36,984 bases of DNA from Sedimentisphaerales bacterium (GCA_016932835.1 JAFGCD010000122.1:1-36984), one strand, 5' to 3'. Shown: positions 1 through 8,438, numbered from the stretch's first letter. The notes: generated from the sequence alone by a model not told the origin. A program made the numbers and translations.

Positions 1-210
1 CTTTTTCGCCCTCACCCCAAAGTGGGGTGGAAAAAAGAAAACATCGCTCGATTGCCAAAGAGCTAATTTATCGTACCATCTCCTTATGCCAAACGACGTA
101 TTATTACTTCACATTTCAAGGTTTGACCGGCCATCGTGGCCAAGTCGTTTTATAACAGTCTTCTCACATAGTAAGACGCGCCAAAAAGCAAAAGGTTACA
201 GAAAGGCGTG

Positions 211-262
211 AAAAAAACAGCGTTAAAGACCGGATATGCCAGTGAAAAGAGACGCCTAACGC
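211..262 (-). terminator. Probable rho-independent terminator of the two-component operon
   Basis: On the minus strand, just past the response-regulator stop, a 6-bp outer stem GCGTTA/TAACGC (257-262 with 220-225) encloses a small CTGG/CCGG hairpin. It is followed by TG and a run of seven T (211-217). The position is right for ending the kinase-regulator transcript. The loop is large, so stability is uncertain. The rest of 1-210 shows no gene. Confidence 0.5.
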
Positions 263-265
263 AGT

Positions 266-1618
266 TTACAGGCCGTACTCCTTGATTTTTCGGTAGAGCG
301 TTCTTTCTCCGATTCCAAGGATTTTTGCGGCCTTTTCGCGGTTATTTCCGGTTTTTGCGAGGGTCTTGGCAATCGCCTGCTTCTCGAGATCGTTCAGAGA
401 GACATCGCCCAGAGTCCCGACGCCAGCGACAAGCCGACGCACCTGATGTATTTCGGGTGGAATATCCGGAATGTCTATCTGCTCACGTTCGCACATTACG
501 ACCATAGTCCTGATGCTGTTGCGAAGCTGGCGAATATTGCCGGGCCAATCGTAACTGGTCAGAGCAGCCATCGCCGAGTCGGTGATACCGGTCACTTTCG
601 AGCCGGTTTCCTCGGCGGCCTCCTTTAGAAAGTGCATCGCCAGCTCCGGTATGTCCTGAACTCTGTCACGCAGGGCCGGCAGGAAGATATTCACGCCCTT
701 GATCCTGAAATAGAGGTCCTGCCGGAATTTTTTTTCATCGATGAGTTTTGCCAGTGACTGATTGGTTGCACTGATAATTCGGACATCGACGGCGACGGAC
801 TTGCTCGATCCGACAGGTATCACAATACCGTCTTCTACGACTCGCAGAAGTTTGGCCTGCATGTTCATCGGCATATCGCCGATTTCGTCGAGGAAAAGTG
901 TTCCCTTGTCGGCTATCTGAAACAGGCCTTTTCTGTCGGCAGCGGCCCCTGTGAAAGCTCCCTTGACATGCCCGAACAACTCGCTCTCAAGCAGGCTCTC
1001 GCTGAGCCCGGCGCAGTTGATCGGCCTGAAGGGTTTGTCTCGGCGGAGAGAGTTGTTGTGAATAGCCTTTGCCAGCAGTTCCTTGCCGGTCCCAGAGCTG
1101 CCTTCTATGAGTACGGATATATTTGTCGGCGCCACGCGACGCAGTACCTGGTAGATTCCGACCATCGTGTGATCGGCGCCGAGAACGCCGTCGAACTGAA
1201 AACCACCGTCGTCGGACTCGGATCGACGCGATCGCGAGAGCGAGATTTTTCGGGCGGCCTGGCCTACCAACGCGCGGAGCTGGTCGATATCTATGGGCTT
1301 GACGAGGTAGTCGTAGGCGCCTCTTTTCATTGCTTCCTTGCAAGTGTCAATACTCGAGAAGGCGGTTATCAGTATCACTTCGGTCTCGGCATTGTGCCGC
1401 TTAGCCTCACTAAGCACCGCCAAGCCGTCGATATCACCGCCGAGCTTCAAATCGGTAATGACTATGTCAACCTGCCGACTTGAGAGAATCTCCGCTGCAT
1501 CCTTGCCGGAATATACAGCGATTGCCTTTTCGCAGGACTTCTCAAGCGCCTCGACAATCCCGTCGGCGTGGTCACGCTCGTCGTCAACAACCAGGATTAT
1601 ACGTACCTTCTCGCTCAA
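266..1618 (-). CDS. Sigma-54-dependent response regulator (NtrC/AtoC family)
   Basis: Phosphorylation-dependent activator of sigma-54 promoters. The receiver domain spans about residues 6-120, with the acidic pair D12-D13, phospho-acceptor D56 and K108. The AAA+ domain (about 147-375) has Walker A GSSGTGKE (173-180), the sigma-54 contact loop GAFTGA (220-225) and Walker B LFLDEIGD around 241-248. The C-terminus is a Fis-type helix-turn-helix ending in GERTLYRKIKEYGL. The length of 450 aa is normal. The start is TTG at 1618, with a GAGG ribosome site that overlaps the TGA stop of the upstream kinase, so the two are translationally linked. It is the last gene of its operon. Targets cannot be read from the sequence; I saw no convincing -24/-12 site in the intergenic regions of this window. 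Confidence 0.93.
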   Translation of the reverse strand: MSEKVRIILVVDDERDHADGIVEALEKSCEKAIAVYSGKDAAEILSSRQVDIVITDLKLGGDIDGLAVLSEAKRHNAETEVILITAFSSIDTCKEAMKRGAYDYLVKPIDIDQLRALVGQAARKISLSRSRRSESDDGGFQFDGVLGADHTMVGIYQVLRRVAPTNISVLIEGSSGTGKELLAKAIHNNSLRRDKPFRPINCAGLSESLLESELFGHVKGAFTGAAADRKGLFQIADKGTLFLDEIGDMPMNMQAKLLRVVEDGIVIPVGSSKSVAVDVRIISATNQSLAKLIDEKKFRQDLYFRIKGVNIFLPALRDRVQDIPELAMHFLKEAAEETGSKVTGITDSAMAALTSYDWPGNIRQLRNSIRTMVVMCEREQIDIPDIPPEIHQVRRLVAGVGTLGDVSLNDLEKQAIAKTLAKTGNNREKAAKILGIGERTLYRKIKEYGL

Positions 1619-1627
1619 ACCAGTACC

Positions 1628-2455
1628 TCACGCAAGATGAAGCGGCAATCTTATAGTAAACGAAGTTCCCTTGCCCAAGTCGCTTTCGACGGTTATGGAA
1701 CCGTTGTGTGCGGCGATAATTTTCTTTGTGGTAGGCAGCCCCAGTCCACTGCCGCGTGGACGGGAGGAGTAGTAAGCATCAAAAATGTGCGGCAACCTGT
1801 CGCCGGCGATCCCGCTGCCGGTATCGCTTATTCGTATGACCGCATCGTGTTTCTGCCGTTCGGTCCTTATCATCAATTCTCCGCCTTTGCTCATGGCCTG
1901 CTGGGCGTTGATGAACAGATTCAATATGGCCTGTTTTAGCATATTGGCGTCGCTTTTGCAAACAAGCGGTTCATTGTGCAGAGCATGGCGAACAGTTATG
2001 AAGCTGGTATGGGCCTGCGGGGAAAAGAAATCGACCATGTCGCCGATAAGCACATTGATATCCAGCGGGGTCAGATGCAGTTCTGTACGGTCGATGTACC
2101 TCAAGAAACCCTCCAGTATCTGTTCGAGGCGATCTGTCTCTTTTTGAACAACCGCTATCTTGCGAGACGCCCTGGCCGATCCCGAGGCTGCGGCACTCAC
2201 AGATGCCGAGAAGGAATTGTCACGTTCCAGGCGGGCAATGTCTTCACCGATGAGTTTGAGGTTCACCTTAATAGTCGATAAGGGATTCTTGATTTCATGG
2301 GCAAGACCTCCGGTGAGCTTGCTGAGTTCCTCGAGACTTTCGAGATAGTCGTTGCGGCTTTTTTCGATTTTCGAAACTCGTTTGCGCAGATAGGCCGCGA
2401 TGACCGGTACTACGGTGAACAAAGCAACAACGAAGCCGACTGCAAAATGCTGCAC
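1628..2455 (-). CDS. Membrane-anchored sensor histidine kinase
   Basis: Partner kinase of the adjacent regulator, with a gap of only 9 bp. One N-terminal membrane helix (about 5-22) is followed directly by a coiled linker and the HisKA H-box AHEIKNPL with H53. The ATP-binding domain has the N-box around N183, the G1 box DTGSGIAG (211-218) and the G2 segment GSGLGL (235-240). At 275 aa there is no room for a periplasmic or PAS sensor domain, so the stimulus may be sensed by the membrane helix or a partner protein. The start is GTG at 2455, with AGGGG about 7 bases upstream. The family (NtrB/ZraS-like class) is clear; the signal is unknown. Confidence 0.9.
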   Translation of the reverse strand: MQHFAVGFVVALFTVVPVIAAYLRKRVSKIEKSRNDYLESLEELSKLTGGLAHEIKNPLSTIKVNLKLIGEDIARLERDNSFSASVSAAASGSARASRKIAVVQKETDRLEQILEGFLRYIDRTELHLTPLDINVLIGDMVDFFSPQAHTSFITVRHALHNEPLVCKSDANMLKQAILNLFINAQQAMSKGGELMIRTERQKHDAVIRISDTGSGIAGDRLPHIFDAYYSSRPRGSGLGLPTTKKIIAAHNGSITVESDLGKGTSFTIRLPLHLA

Positions 2456-2512
2456 TTCTCGCCCCTCTGCCTGCTAATCCCACAGAATAATGCTCAATAG
2501 ACAAGAAACCGA

Positions 2513-2536
2513 GGCGGCATACCTCTGCATACCGCC
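2513..2536 (-). terminator. Stem-loop after pnp, possible weak terminator
   Basis: Minus-strand stem GGCGGTAT/ATGCCGCC, 8 bp including one G-T pair, with an 8-nt loop. It lies between the pnp stop and the kinase start and is followed by a broken T tract (TCGGTTTCTTG). It could end or attenuate the rpsO-pnp message, or protect its 3' end. Confidence 0.3.
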
Positions 2537-2570
2537 CTTCCGGAAACGATTTCTCAATAGTCGGCCAAAA

Positions 2571-4754
2571 TCAGTCGCCTTTGTCCGCATCTTTCTTGCC
2601 GCTGGATTCAGCCTGTTTTTTTTCCCCTGCCGCTCCCGACGATTTCGCCGTTTCGGCAAGAGCAGCTTTGCGTGAAAGCTTGAATCTGCCCTGGTCGTCG
2701 ATAAGAAGAAGCTTTACAGGTATCAGATCGCCCTGCTTGCAGACCTCATCGACACTCTTGACATATCCGTCGCTGAGTTCGCTGATGTGACAAAGCCCCT
2801 CTACACCCGGCGTAATCTCGACAAAGACGCCGAAATCCTTTACGGAGACGACTTTCGCCTTTTCGTATATCCGTCCTACCTGCGGCGGGGTCGTCATCAA
2901 CTCGATGATTTCTTTGGCCTTTAGATGGCCTTCGCCCCCGACACAACTGATGAATATCGTGCCGTCCTCTTCGATTTCGATTGTGGTCTCGGTTTCCTCC
3001 TGTATGCCCTTGATGACCTTCCCGCCCGGGCCAATGATCTTGCCGATGAACTCCGGGTCTATCTGCAAGCTGATAAGCTTCGGTGCATAAGTGCTCAACT
3101 CTGCTCTCGGCTCACTAATGGTTTCAGCCATAGTCTTGAGTATGTCCAAACGAGCAGCTTTCGCACGCTTCAGTGCCTCGACCATCATCTTGTGTTCAAG
3201 TCCCTCAGCCTTAATATCAAGTTGTATAGCTGCAATGCCGTTGACCGTTCCGGCGACCTTGAAGTCCATATCGCCGTAGTGATCCTCCTCACCGATGATA
3301 TCTGTGAGCAGTTCGTAACGGCCGTTATCGTCGGTTACCATTCCTATCGATATGCCCGCTACAGGCCTCTTGATCGGAACCCCTGCATCCATTAAAGCGA
3401 GTGTACCGCCGCATACCGAAGCCATGGAACTCGACCCATTTGACTCGGTAATGTCGGAAATGACCCTGATAGTGTATGCGAAATCCTCCGTGTCCGGCCT
3501 GACACTCATCAGAGCCTTTTCGGCAAGCGCGCCATGCCCGATCTCTCTTCGTCCAGGCCCGCGGATTGCACGACACTCGCCCACGGAATACGGGGGGAAA
3601 TTATAGTGAAGCATGAAACTTTGGGAGTACTCTTCGTGCAGGCCGTCGACTTTCTGGGCGTCGCGGATCGTTCCGAGCGTAACGCTGACCAGCGACTGAG
3701 TCTCTCCCCGTGTAAACAATGCCGAACCGTGGGTCCTGGGCAGGATGCCGACTTCGCACGCAATCGGGCGGACCTCGTCGTAGGCTCTGCCGCCGACTCT
3801 CTTGCCTTCGAGCAGGAGCCTGCGAACAACACCCTTCTCAATCTCTTCCAGAATAGCCTTCAGCGTCGCCTGATCGCATCGGGGCTCCGGCGAATCAGTT
3901 TCTCCGTCGCCGACGTATTCAGCCGCCACCGATTCCAGGAACTCGGTGACACTGGTTTGTCGCTGCTGTTTATCTTCTATCTGCTTTAACTCGTAGAGTT
4001 TGTCGCTGACCTTGGTTTTGATTTCCGCCGTGAGTTCTTCATCAATCTCGCGCAACGGTATTTCCTTCTCCACGCCTACTTTGTCCTGGAGTTCCTGGAT
4101 CAACTCACAAACCTCGCGAACGGTGTTCTGCGCCGTAGCGATCGCATCGGCGATGACCTCTTCGGATAGTTCACTCGCTCCGACCTCGATCATGTTCATG
4201 GCGTCCTTTCGTCCGCCCAGAAGGAGATTCAGGTCGCTTTCTTTTAATTGAGCATGAGTGGGATTGACGATGAATTGGCCGTTGACCCGGCCTAATCTGC
4301 AGGCTCCAATTGGACCCAGAAACGGGATTTTGCTGATACACAGGGCAGCACTGGCGCCGATCATCGCCAGTATGTCGGGGTCGTTTTCCTGGTCGGCACT
4401 GATGACGTTCACCATGACCTGCACTTCCTGGAAATAACCATCGGGGAAAAGGGGCCTGATGGGTCTGTCGATCTGTCTGGCGGTGAGGGTTTCCTTCGTA
4501 CTCGGCCTTCCCTCTCGCTTTATGAATCCGCCCGGGAATTTGCCCGCGGCGCTTTGTTTCTCGCGATAATCAACAGTCAGGGGGAAAAAATCGACATCAT
4601 CGAATCTGGGGGGGGCCGTCACAACAGCCACGAGTACGACTGTCTCACCATACTGAACCATGACGGCTCCGTGCGCCTGCCTGGCGATCTTTCCGGTTTC
4701 AATTGTAAGTTTTCTGCCGCCAATTTCTCTTTCTACTTTGCATACATCAAACAT
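2571..4754 (-). CDS. pnp: Polyribonucleotide nucleotidyltransferase (PNPase)
   Basis: Phosphorolytic 3'-5' exoribonuclease of mRNA decay, trimeric and cytoplasmic. It has two RNase PH-like halves; the second keeps the acidic GDMDFKVAGT and LDIK segment at about 495-515. A KH domain follows (about 560-625, loop GKIIGPGGK), then an S1 domain (about 626-699, with KDFGVFVEI and EGLCHISEL), then a 28-residue Lys/Glu/Ser-rich tail. The length of 727 aa is typical. ATG at 4754 is preceded by an AGAGG ribosome site at 7 nt. It lies directly downstream of rpsO, the classical arrangement. A small hairpin overlaps the ribosome site and a long stem-loop sits in the rpsO-pnp gap, both listed separately. 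Confidence 0.97.
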   Translation of the reverse strand: MFDVCKVEREIGGRKLTIETGKIARQAHGAVMVQYGETVVLVAVVTAPPRFDDVDFFPLTVDYREKQSAAGKFPGGFIKREGRPSTKETLTARQIDRPIRPLFPDGYFQEVQVMVNVISADQENDPDILAMIGASAALCISKIPFLGPIGACRLGRVNGQFIVNPTHAQLKESDLNLLLGGRKDAMNMIEVGASELSEEVIADAIATAQNTVREVCELIQELQDKVGVEKEIPLREIDEELTAEIKTKVSDKLYELKQIEDKQQRQTSVTEFLESVAAEYVGDGETDSPEPRCDQATLKAILEEIEKGVVRRLLLEGKRVGGRAYDEVRPIACEVGILPRTHGSALFTRGETQSLVSVTLGTIRDAQKVDGLHEEYSQSFMLHYNFPPYSVGECRAIRGPGRREIGHGALAEKALMSVRPDTEDFAYTIRVISDITESNGSSSMASVCGGTLALMDAGVPIKRPVAGISIGMVTDDNGRYELLTDIIGEEDHYGDMDFKVAGTVNGIAAIQLDIKAEGLEHKMMVEALKRAKAARLDILKTMAETISEPRAELSTYAPKLISLQIDPEFIGKIIGPGGKVIKGIQEETETTIEIEEDGTIFISCVGGEGHLKAKEIIELMTTPPQVGRIYEKAKVVSVKDFGVFVEITPGVEGLCHISELSDGYVKSVDEVCKQGDLIPVKLLLIDDQGRFKLSRKAALAETAKSSGAAGEKKQAESSGKKDADKGD

Positions 4755-4760
4755 GCGATA

Positions 4761-4781
4761 CCTCTTTCGTTGCTGCGAAAG
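4761..4781 (-). promoter_or_regulatory. Hairpin abutting the pnp ribosome-binding site
   Basis: On the minus strand CTTTCG (4781-4776) and CGAAAG (4769-4764) form a perfect 6-bp stem with a CAGCAA loop. The 3' arm runs into the AGAGG Shine-Dalgarno of pnp (4765-4761). Part of the ribosome site would be paired, so it could modulate pnp translation. No experimental parallel is claimed for this exact element. Confidence 0.4.
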
Positions 4782-4826
4782 CAGGTATTATGAAAGTCCC
4801 ATGTGCGTTCGGATTCTCCGCGCCAA

Positions 4827-4872
4827 GTGCACAACAAGCAGGGAACTGCTCGTTCCTGCTTTCATGGTGCAC
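4827..4872 (-). promoter_or_regulatory. Long stem-loop in the rpsO-pnp junction (RNase III-type processing candidate)
   Basis: It begins 10 nt past the rpsO stop. The inner stem AAGCAGGGAAC/GTTCCTGCTT (4836-4846 with 4852-4861) has one bulged base and a 5-nt loop. After an internal loop, an outer GTGCAC/GTGCAC pair (4827-4832 with 4867-4872) extends it. No T tract follows on the minus strand, so it is not an ordinary terminator. In E. coli the leader upstream of pnp carries an RNase III-cleaved stem used for PNPase autocontrol; equivalence here is inferred from position and shape only. Confidence 0.5.
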
Positions 4873-4882
4873 CTGTGCCGCT

Positions 4883-5149
4883 CTATTTGCGCAAGCCGAG
4901 CCGGGAGATGATCTGTTGATAACGCTTGACGTCCTTCTTGCTCACATACTTGAGCAATGCGGACCTTGTCCCGACCATTTTCAGCAGACCGCGCCTCGAT
5001 GCGTGGTCCTTGCTATGAGTCTTGAGATGTTCGGTGAGGTCGTTGATCCTCTTGGTCAACAGGGCAACTTGTACCTCCGGCGAGCCGGTATCGCCCTGGT
5101 GCGTTTCGAAATCGCTAATGACACTTTCTTTTTCCTGCTTCGTCAGCAT
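4883..5149 (-). CDS. rpsO: 30S ribosomal protein S15
   Basis: Binds the central domain of 16S rRNA early in small-subunit assembly. The 88-aa product is full length and carries the family features: an N-terminal helix, then [17 protein letters not shown], the [16 protein letters not shown] loop and a terminal RLGLRK. It has its own promoter (5219-5247) and lies ahead of pnp. The ATG at 5149 has no well-spaced Shine-Dalgarno: AAGGA lies about 15 nt upstream, inside the loop of a possible leader hairpin. Confidence 0.97.
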   Translation of the reverse strand: MLTKQEKESVISDFETHQGDTGSPEVQVALLTKRINDLTEHLKTHSKDHASRRGLLKMVGTRSALLKYVSKKDVKRYQQIISRLGLRK

Positions 5150-5154
5150 CTCTT

Positions 5155-5178
5155 GGACAAATCCTTTCTCGAATGTCC
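5155..5178 (-). promoter_or_regulatory. Possible rpsO leader hairpin
   Basis: On the minus strand GGACA (5178-5174) can pair with TGTCC (5159-5155), and the 14-nt loop holds AAGGA. It lies 5 nt upstream of the rpsO ATG. Many bacteria have S15-binding leader structures of unrelated shape that repress rpsO; this is a positional candidate only. Confidence 0.3.
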
Positions 5179-5218
5179 TTCACTTATCTTTCACATTCTT
5201 ACGTTTAACGAACGCGTT

Positions 5219-5247
5219 ATTATATTGCGTAAAACAAGTGTATGCAA
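5219..5247 (-). promoter_or_regulatory. Sigma-70-type promoter of rpsO
   Basis: Minus strand: -35 TTGCAT (5247-5242), a 17-bp spacer and -10 TATAAT (5224-5219). Predicted start is near 5212, giving a leader of about 63 nt before rpsO. Confidence 0.7.
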
Positions 5248-5365
5248 GTATTTTCCGGAAAACTAAATCAAAGAAATTTCGGCACGCGAATGCGGCCCAA
5301 ATACTGCCAGATCAGACACTTAGAGGTGTATGATCGCAGGATAAGGTCGAGTTTTACTGCCGTGA

Positions 5366-5764
5366 CTAACGCTCAAGAAAGGCTTCAAGGATTTGTGCCG
5401 CCGCGATGGCGTCGAGGCGTTTTTTGGCCTTTTTACGGGTAAAATCGGCGTCAGCGAGCTTTTCCTCGGCGATGAAGCTGCTCAACCGCTCATCCTGGAA
5501 ATGGATGGGGATATCGATATGAGCCCCTAAATCAGCGGCGAAATCGCGGACAAACCTGGCCTGAAAACCTTCGGAATCGTCCATATTCAGCGGCAAACCG
5601 AGGACTACTGCTCCTATCTGCTCGGCCTTGACAATATCCGCAATCTTCTGCAGCAAATCCGCTCTGGTGTCCATGACAGCCAGGGGCGAAATAATCGTCT
5701 CGCTGGGATCGCAAATCGCCAATCCCGTGCGTTTAACGCCGTGATCTATCGCGAGGTATCTCAT
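5366..5764 (-). CDS. ruvX: RuvX/YqgF-family nuclease (putative Holliday junction resolvase / pre-16S rRNA processing)
   Basis: RNase H-fold protein of the YqgF family, proposed to mature the 16S rRNA 5' end and to resolve junctions. Visible motifs are the N-terminal strand MRYLAIDHGVKRTGLAICD, the VVLGLPLNMD segment, FQDERLSS and the C-terminal LDAIAAAQIL helix. These supply the usual acidic residues. I chose ATG at 5764 because the family begins exactly there and CAGGAG precedes it. The frame stays open to 5842, but that start would overlap the upstream gene and add 26 unconserved residues. The product is 132 aa. It is probably co-transcribed with pgi and the sugar nucleotidyltransferase; the 216 bp before rpsO contain the rpsO promoter. 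Confidence 0.9.
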   Translation of the reverse strand: MRYLAIDHGVKRTGLAICDPSETIISPLAVMDTRADLLQKIADIVKAEQIGAVVLGLPLNMDDSEGFQARFVRDFAADLGAHIDIPIHFQDERLSSFIAEEKLADADFTRKKAKKRLDAIAAAQILEAFLER

Positions 5765-5801
5765 ATTCTCCTGCAGCATGCCGTATCGGTGCTTAGCATG
5801 A

Positions 5802-6890
5802 TTAGAGGAATTCATCCCCACCGTGTTTGGCGACCAATTCAAGCAGTTCCTTCAGCCTGTCAGCCTGGTCGGCACGACAAACGAGCGTGGCATCGGGGCT
5901 GTGGGCTATAATCACGTTTTCAAGCCCGATAGCAGCGATCATATGGCCCTTATCCTCGGTGACTATGATGTTATCCCGACAGCCGAGCAATTCGCTGGCG
6001 CCGGCGACTACGGTATTACCGTTCTTGTCGGCGGTGATAATCTCACCAAGAGCGGCGAAGGAGCCCAAATCGAGCCATCGGCAATCAAGCTTTATGCCGT
6101 GCACCCCTTTAGCCTTTTCCATGACGGCGTAATCGATGCTGGTTTTGGGCAATTTCGGGAACCATTCGCTGAGTGCCGCCTGGCGATTTGGGCCGTCCCA
6201 ATCGGCTCTTATTCTGGCAAGCGGCTCGGTCGCATCGGGCAGGAACCTTTCCAGATTAGCCAGAATCGTCTTTGCTTTCCAGACGAACATACCCGAATTC
6301 CAGAGGTATCGCCCGCTATCGAGGTATTTTCGAGCTGTTTTCTCGTCAGGTTTCTCCACAAAGGCGTCCACGACATAGATTTCGTTGGCGCAGCCCTGCG
6401 GCCGAATCGAGTCGCCGCATCTGACGTAGCCGAGCATTGTGCTTGGAAAAGTCGGCTGAATGCCGAAAGTCACCATTATTTCAGGGGTGTCCTGCACAAA
6501 CCGCAGAGCGTCTTTGAGGGCCTGCTGGAGCAATTCGGCCGGCTCTATTACCTGATCGGCGGTCACGACGGCCATTGAGGCTTCAGGATCGGTTGCGGCC
6601 AGTATTGTCGCTGCCAGGCCTATGGCTCCGGCGGTATCTCGGACAGCCGGCTCGGCAATAACGTTGTCGGCGGGTAATTCAGGCAGATTGTCACGGATGA
6701 TTCCAACGTAGCGGGCATTGGTCAGAACAATGATATTCCGGGTGTCAAATATCGGGCGGAGACGGTCGAAACAACGTCGCAGCAGGGTTTGTCCGTCGAG
6801 TAATTTCAGGACCTGTTTGGGGCGGCTTTCGCGGCTCAGAGGCCATAACCTCTTTCCGGTCCCCCCGGCCATAATAACGGCATATTCCAT
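5802..6890 (-). CDS. manC: Mannose-1-phosphate guanylyltransferase (ManC type)
   Basis: Makes GDP-mannose from mannose-1-phosphate and GTP for glycan synthesis. The N-terminus has the nucleotidyltransferase signature GGTGKRLWPLSRESRPKQ, followed by a conserved TADQVI acidic segment, VEKPDEKTA and LWNSGMFVWKA. The length (about 362 aa) fits the single-domain enzyme without the phosphomannose-isomerase half found in longer ManC proteins. The start is taken at 6890 because GAAGGGG then lies 7 nt upstream; an ATG two codons earlier (6896) would put the ribosome site too close. It follows pgi by about 38 bp, which links hexose-phosphate supply with activated sugar production. Confidence 0.92.
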   Translation of the reverse strand: MEYAVIMAGGTGKRLWPLSRESRPKQVLKLLDGQTLLRRCFDRLRPIFDTRNIIVLTNARYVGIIRDNLPELPADNVIAEPAVRDTAGAIGLAATILAATDPEASMAVVTADQVIEPAELLQQALKDALRFVQDTPEIMVTFGIQPTFPSTMLGYVRCGDSIRPQGCANEIYVVDAFVEKPDEKTARKYLDSGRYLWNSGMFVWKAKTILANLERFLPDATEPLARIRADWDGPNRQAALSEWFPKLPKTSIDYAVMEKAKGVHGIKLDCRWLDLGSFAALGEIITADKNGNTVVAGASELLGCRDNIIVTEDKGHMIAAIGLENVIIAHSPDATLVCRADQADRLKELLELVAKHGGDEFL

Positions 6891-6928
6891 TGTCATACCC
6901 CTTCAACAAGGCCGAGCAGAGAGACCTC

Positions 6929-8359
6929 TCAGACCAGGAATTGTTCGTCAGTATTCATCCTGGAACGGATTTCATCGGCGAACTGCTTATACGGCCGACC
7001 CGATTTATCGCTTCCGGGCTTACCCATAAGTGCGAAAGTGGCTTCTTTGCCCAACTCCACGGCGGGCTGGTTATAGGTGTCGATATTGAACAGTGCGCCG
7101 GCAAAAGAGGTCGTTACCTCGAAAAGGCATATGAACTGGCCTACCGTATAAGCGTTGACCTTCGGGAAATTGACGGTAAGACAGGGACGTTTGTCTTCGA
7201 GCAGGGCATATTCGGTGGCCAGTTTCTCGCTATTGAGCAGCGTGCTGAGTTTCTTGCCGGCGAGGAAATCGAGTTCAGAAGCACATCCGGGCGCAGGCCC
7301 TATAGTTATATCCCGGCCAAAATCTTCGACCTGAAGAAAGGTGAAGAGTTTGTCATTCGGGCCTTCGCGGTACAACTGGACCTGGCTGTGCTGATCGGTT
7401 GTGCCGAGCGCCTTGACAGGCGTCGGCCCGACAAAAACCTGTTTTCCGTCCAGACTGGTGGATTTGCCAAGACTTTCCGCCCAGAGCTGACGGTACCAGT
7501 CGGCCATATCCTTCAGGGCATAGCTATAGGGCATGATCACAGAGATTATTTTGCCCCGGTTGTAGAAATGGTAGTTTATCGCAGCGTTGATTGCAGCGGG
7601 ATTCTTGCTGAAGTCCTCGCAGCTTGCTCTTTCATCCATCTCAGCGGCGCCGGCGAGCAGAGCATCGATGTCAATTCCGCACATTGCCGCACTGAACAGG
7701 CCTACGGCACTGAGCACGCTGAATCTACCGCCGACACCGTCAGGGACTACGAGGCTTCTGTAGCCCTCTTCTTCGACGATTGTTCGCAGAGTTCCGGCGT
7801 TTTCATCGGTCGTGGCTATGATATGCCTGCTGATGGCATCGGATCCGAGCTTGTTGAGGAGTAAATCGCGTACGTATAGAAACTGGCTGGCGGTCTCGGC
7901 TGTTCGACCCGACTTCGAGATTACATTGAAAACGGTCCTGTCGAGCTTGTCGCCGAGACCGTCAAAGAATGAAGCAAGCTGAGCCGGGTCAACATTGTCA
8001 AAGACGAACAGCCCTGGTCCGCGGCGCTGCTTATCGTCGATGTTGTACATATACGGGTTAAGAGCCGTCTGCAGCGCAATATTGCCGAGAGCCGAGCCGC
8101 CAATACCCAATACGACCAGGGTATCGCAATCGGCCTTGACCTGCTCTGCAAGCTCCTTTACGTCGCCGGCAATATCCGTTCGAAACGGAAGATTTCTGTA
8201 TGGGGTCTCGCCGGCCTTTTTCTGGGCGTTCAGCCGGGTAATCAGCGGAGATGTCTGTGCGGCGACGTCCTCAAACTGGGCGCCCGTTATGCCGTGCTCG
8301 TCGCCGATTACATCCGCCAGGACATTCTTGTAGTATAGACTGATTTGTTCCTGTGGCAC
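6929..8359 (-). CDS. pgi: Glucose-6-phosphate isomerase
   Basis: Interconverts glucose-6-phosphate and fructose-6-phosphate in the cytoplasm. The SIS-fold signatures are clear: VVLGIGGSALG (about 82-92), ISKSGRTAET (about 147-156), and the late segments TDQHSQVQLYREGPND and NQPAVELGK. At 476 aa it belongs to the shorter bacterial/archaeal group rather than the 550-aa E. coli type. The start is GTG at 8359 with AAGGA about 10 nt upstream, behind a good promoter at 8411-8438. First gene of a run pgi-manC-ruvX. A 324-codon antisense open frame inside it is considered a shadow. Confidence 0.95.
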   Translation of the reverse strand: MPQEQISLYYKNVLADVIGDEHGITGAQFEDVAAQTSPLITRLNAQKKAGETPYRNLPFRTDIAGDVKELAEQVKADCDTLVVLGIGGSALGNIALQTALNPYMYNIDDKQRRGPGLFVFDNVDPAQLASFFDGLGDKLDRTVFNVISKSGRTAETASQFLYVRDLLLNKLGSDAISRHIIATTDENAGTLRTIVEEEGYRSLVVPDGVGGRFSVLSAVGLFSAAMCGIDIDALLAGAAEMDERASCEDFSKNPAAINAAINYHFYNRGKIISVIMPYSYALKDMADWYRQLWAESLGKSTSLDGKQVFVGPTPVKALGTTDQHSQVQLYREGPNDKLFTFLQVEDFGRDITIGPAPGCASELDFLAGKKLSTLLNSEKLATEYALLEDKRPCLTVNFPKVNAYTVGQFICLFEVTTSFAGALFNIDTYNQPAVELGKEATFALMGKPGSDKSGRPYKQFADEIRSRMNTDEQFLV

Positions 8360-8410
8360 TTTCAGTTTCCTTTCGTATCCTTAGTTTGCATTTCCCGATG
8401 CAGGTCCCTG

Positions 8411-8438
8411 ATTATAGTGCATCGGAGTCGTTCTGCAA
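8411..8438 (-). promoter_or_regulatory. Sigma-70-type promoter of pgi
   Basis: Minus strand: -35 TTGCAG (8438-8433), a 16-bp spacer and -10 TATAAT (8416-8411). The predicted start near 8404 leaves a leader of about 45 nt to the GTG of pgi. Confidence 0.6.

Noticed and set aside
13-29. Perfect hairpin CACCCCA/TGGGGTG flanked by T and A runs
   Set aside because: On either strand the T run lies before the stem and the A run after it, the reverse of a terminator. It is also some 240 bp from the nearest gene end.
5823-6578. 251-codon plus-strand open frame opposite manC
   Set aside because: Antisense to a gene with clear motifs; no recognisable domain in its own translation.
6890-7864. 324-codon plus-strand open frame opposite pgi
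   Set aside because: It lies wholly against a confidently identified enzyme gene, starts next to the upstream gene boundary and shows no family character. Long antisense frames are common in this base composition.
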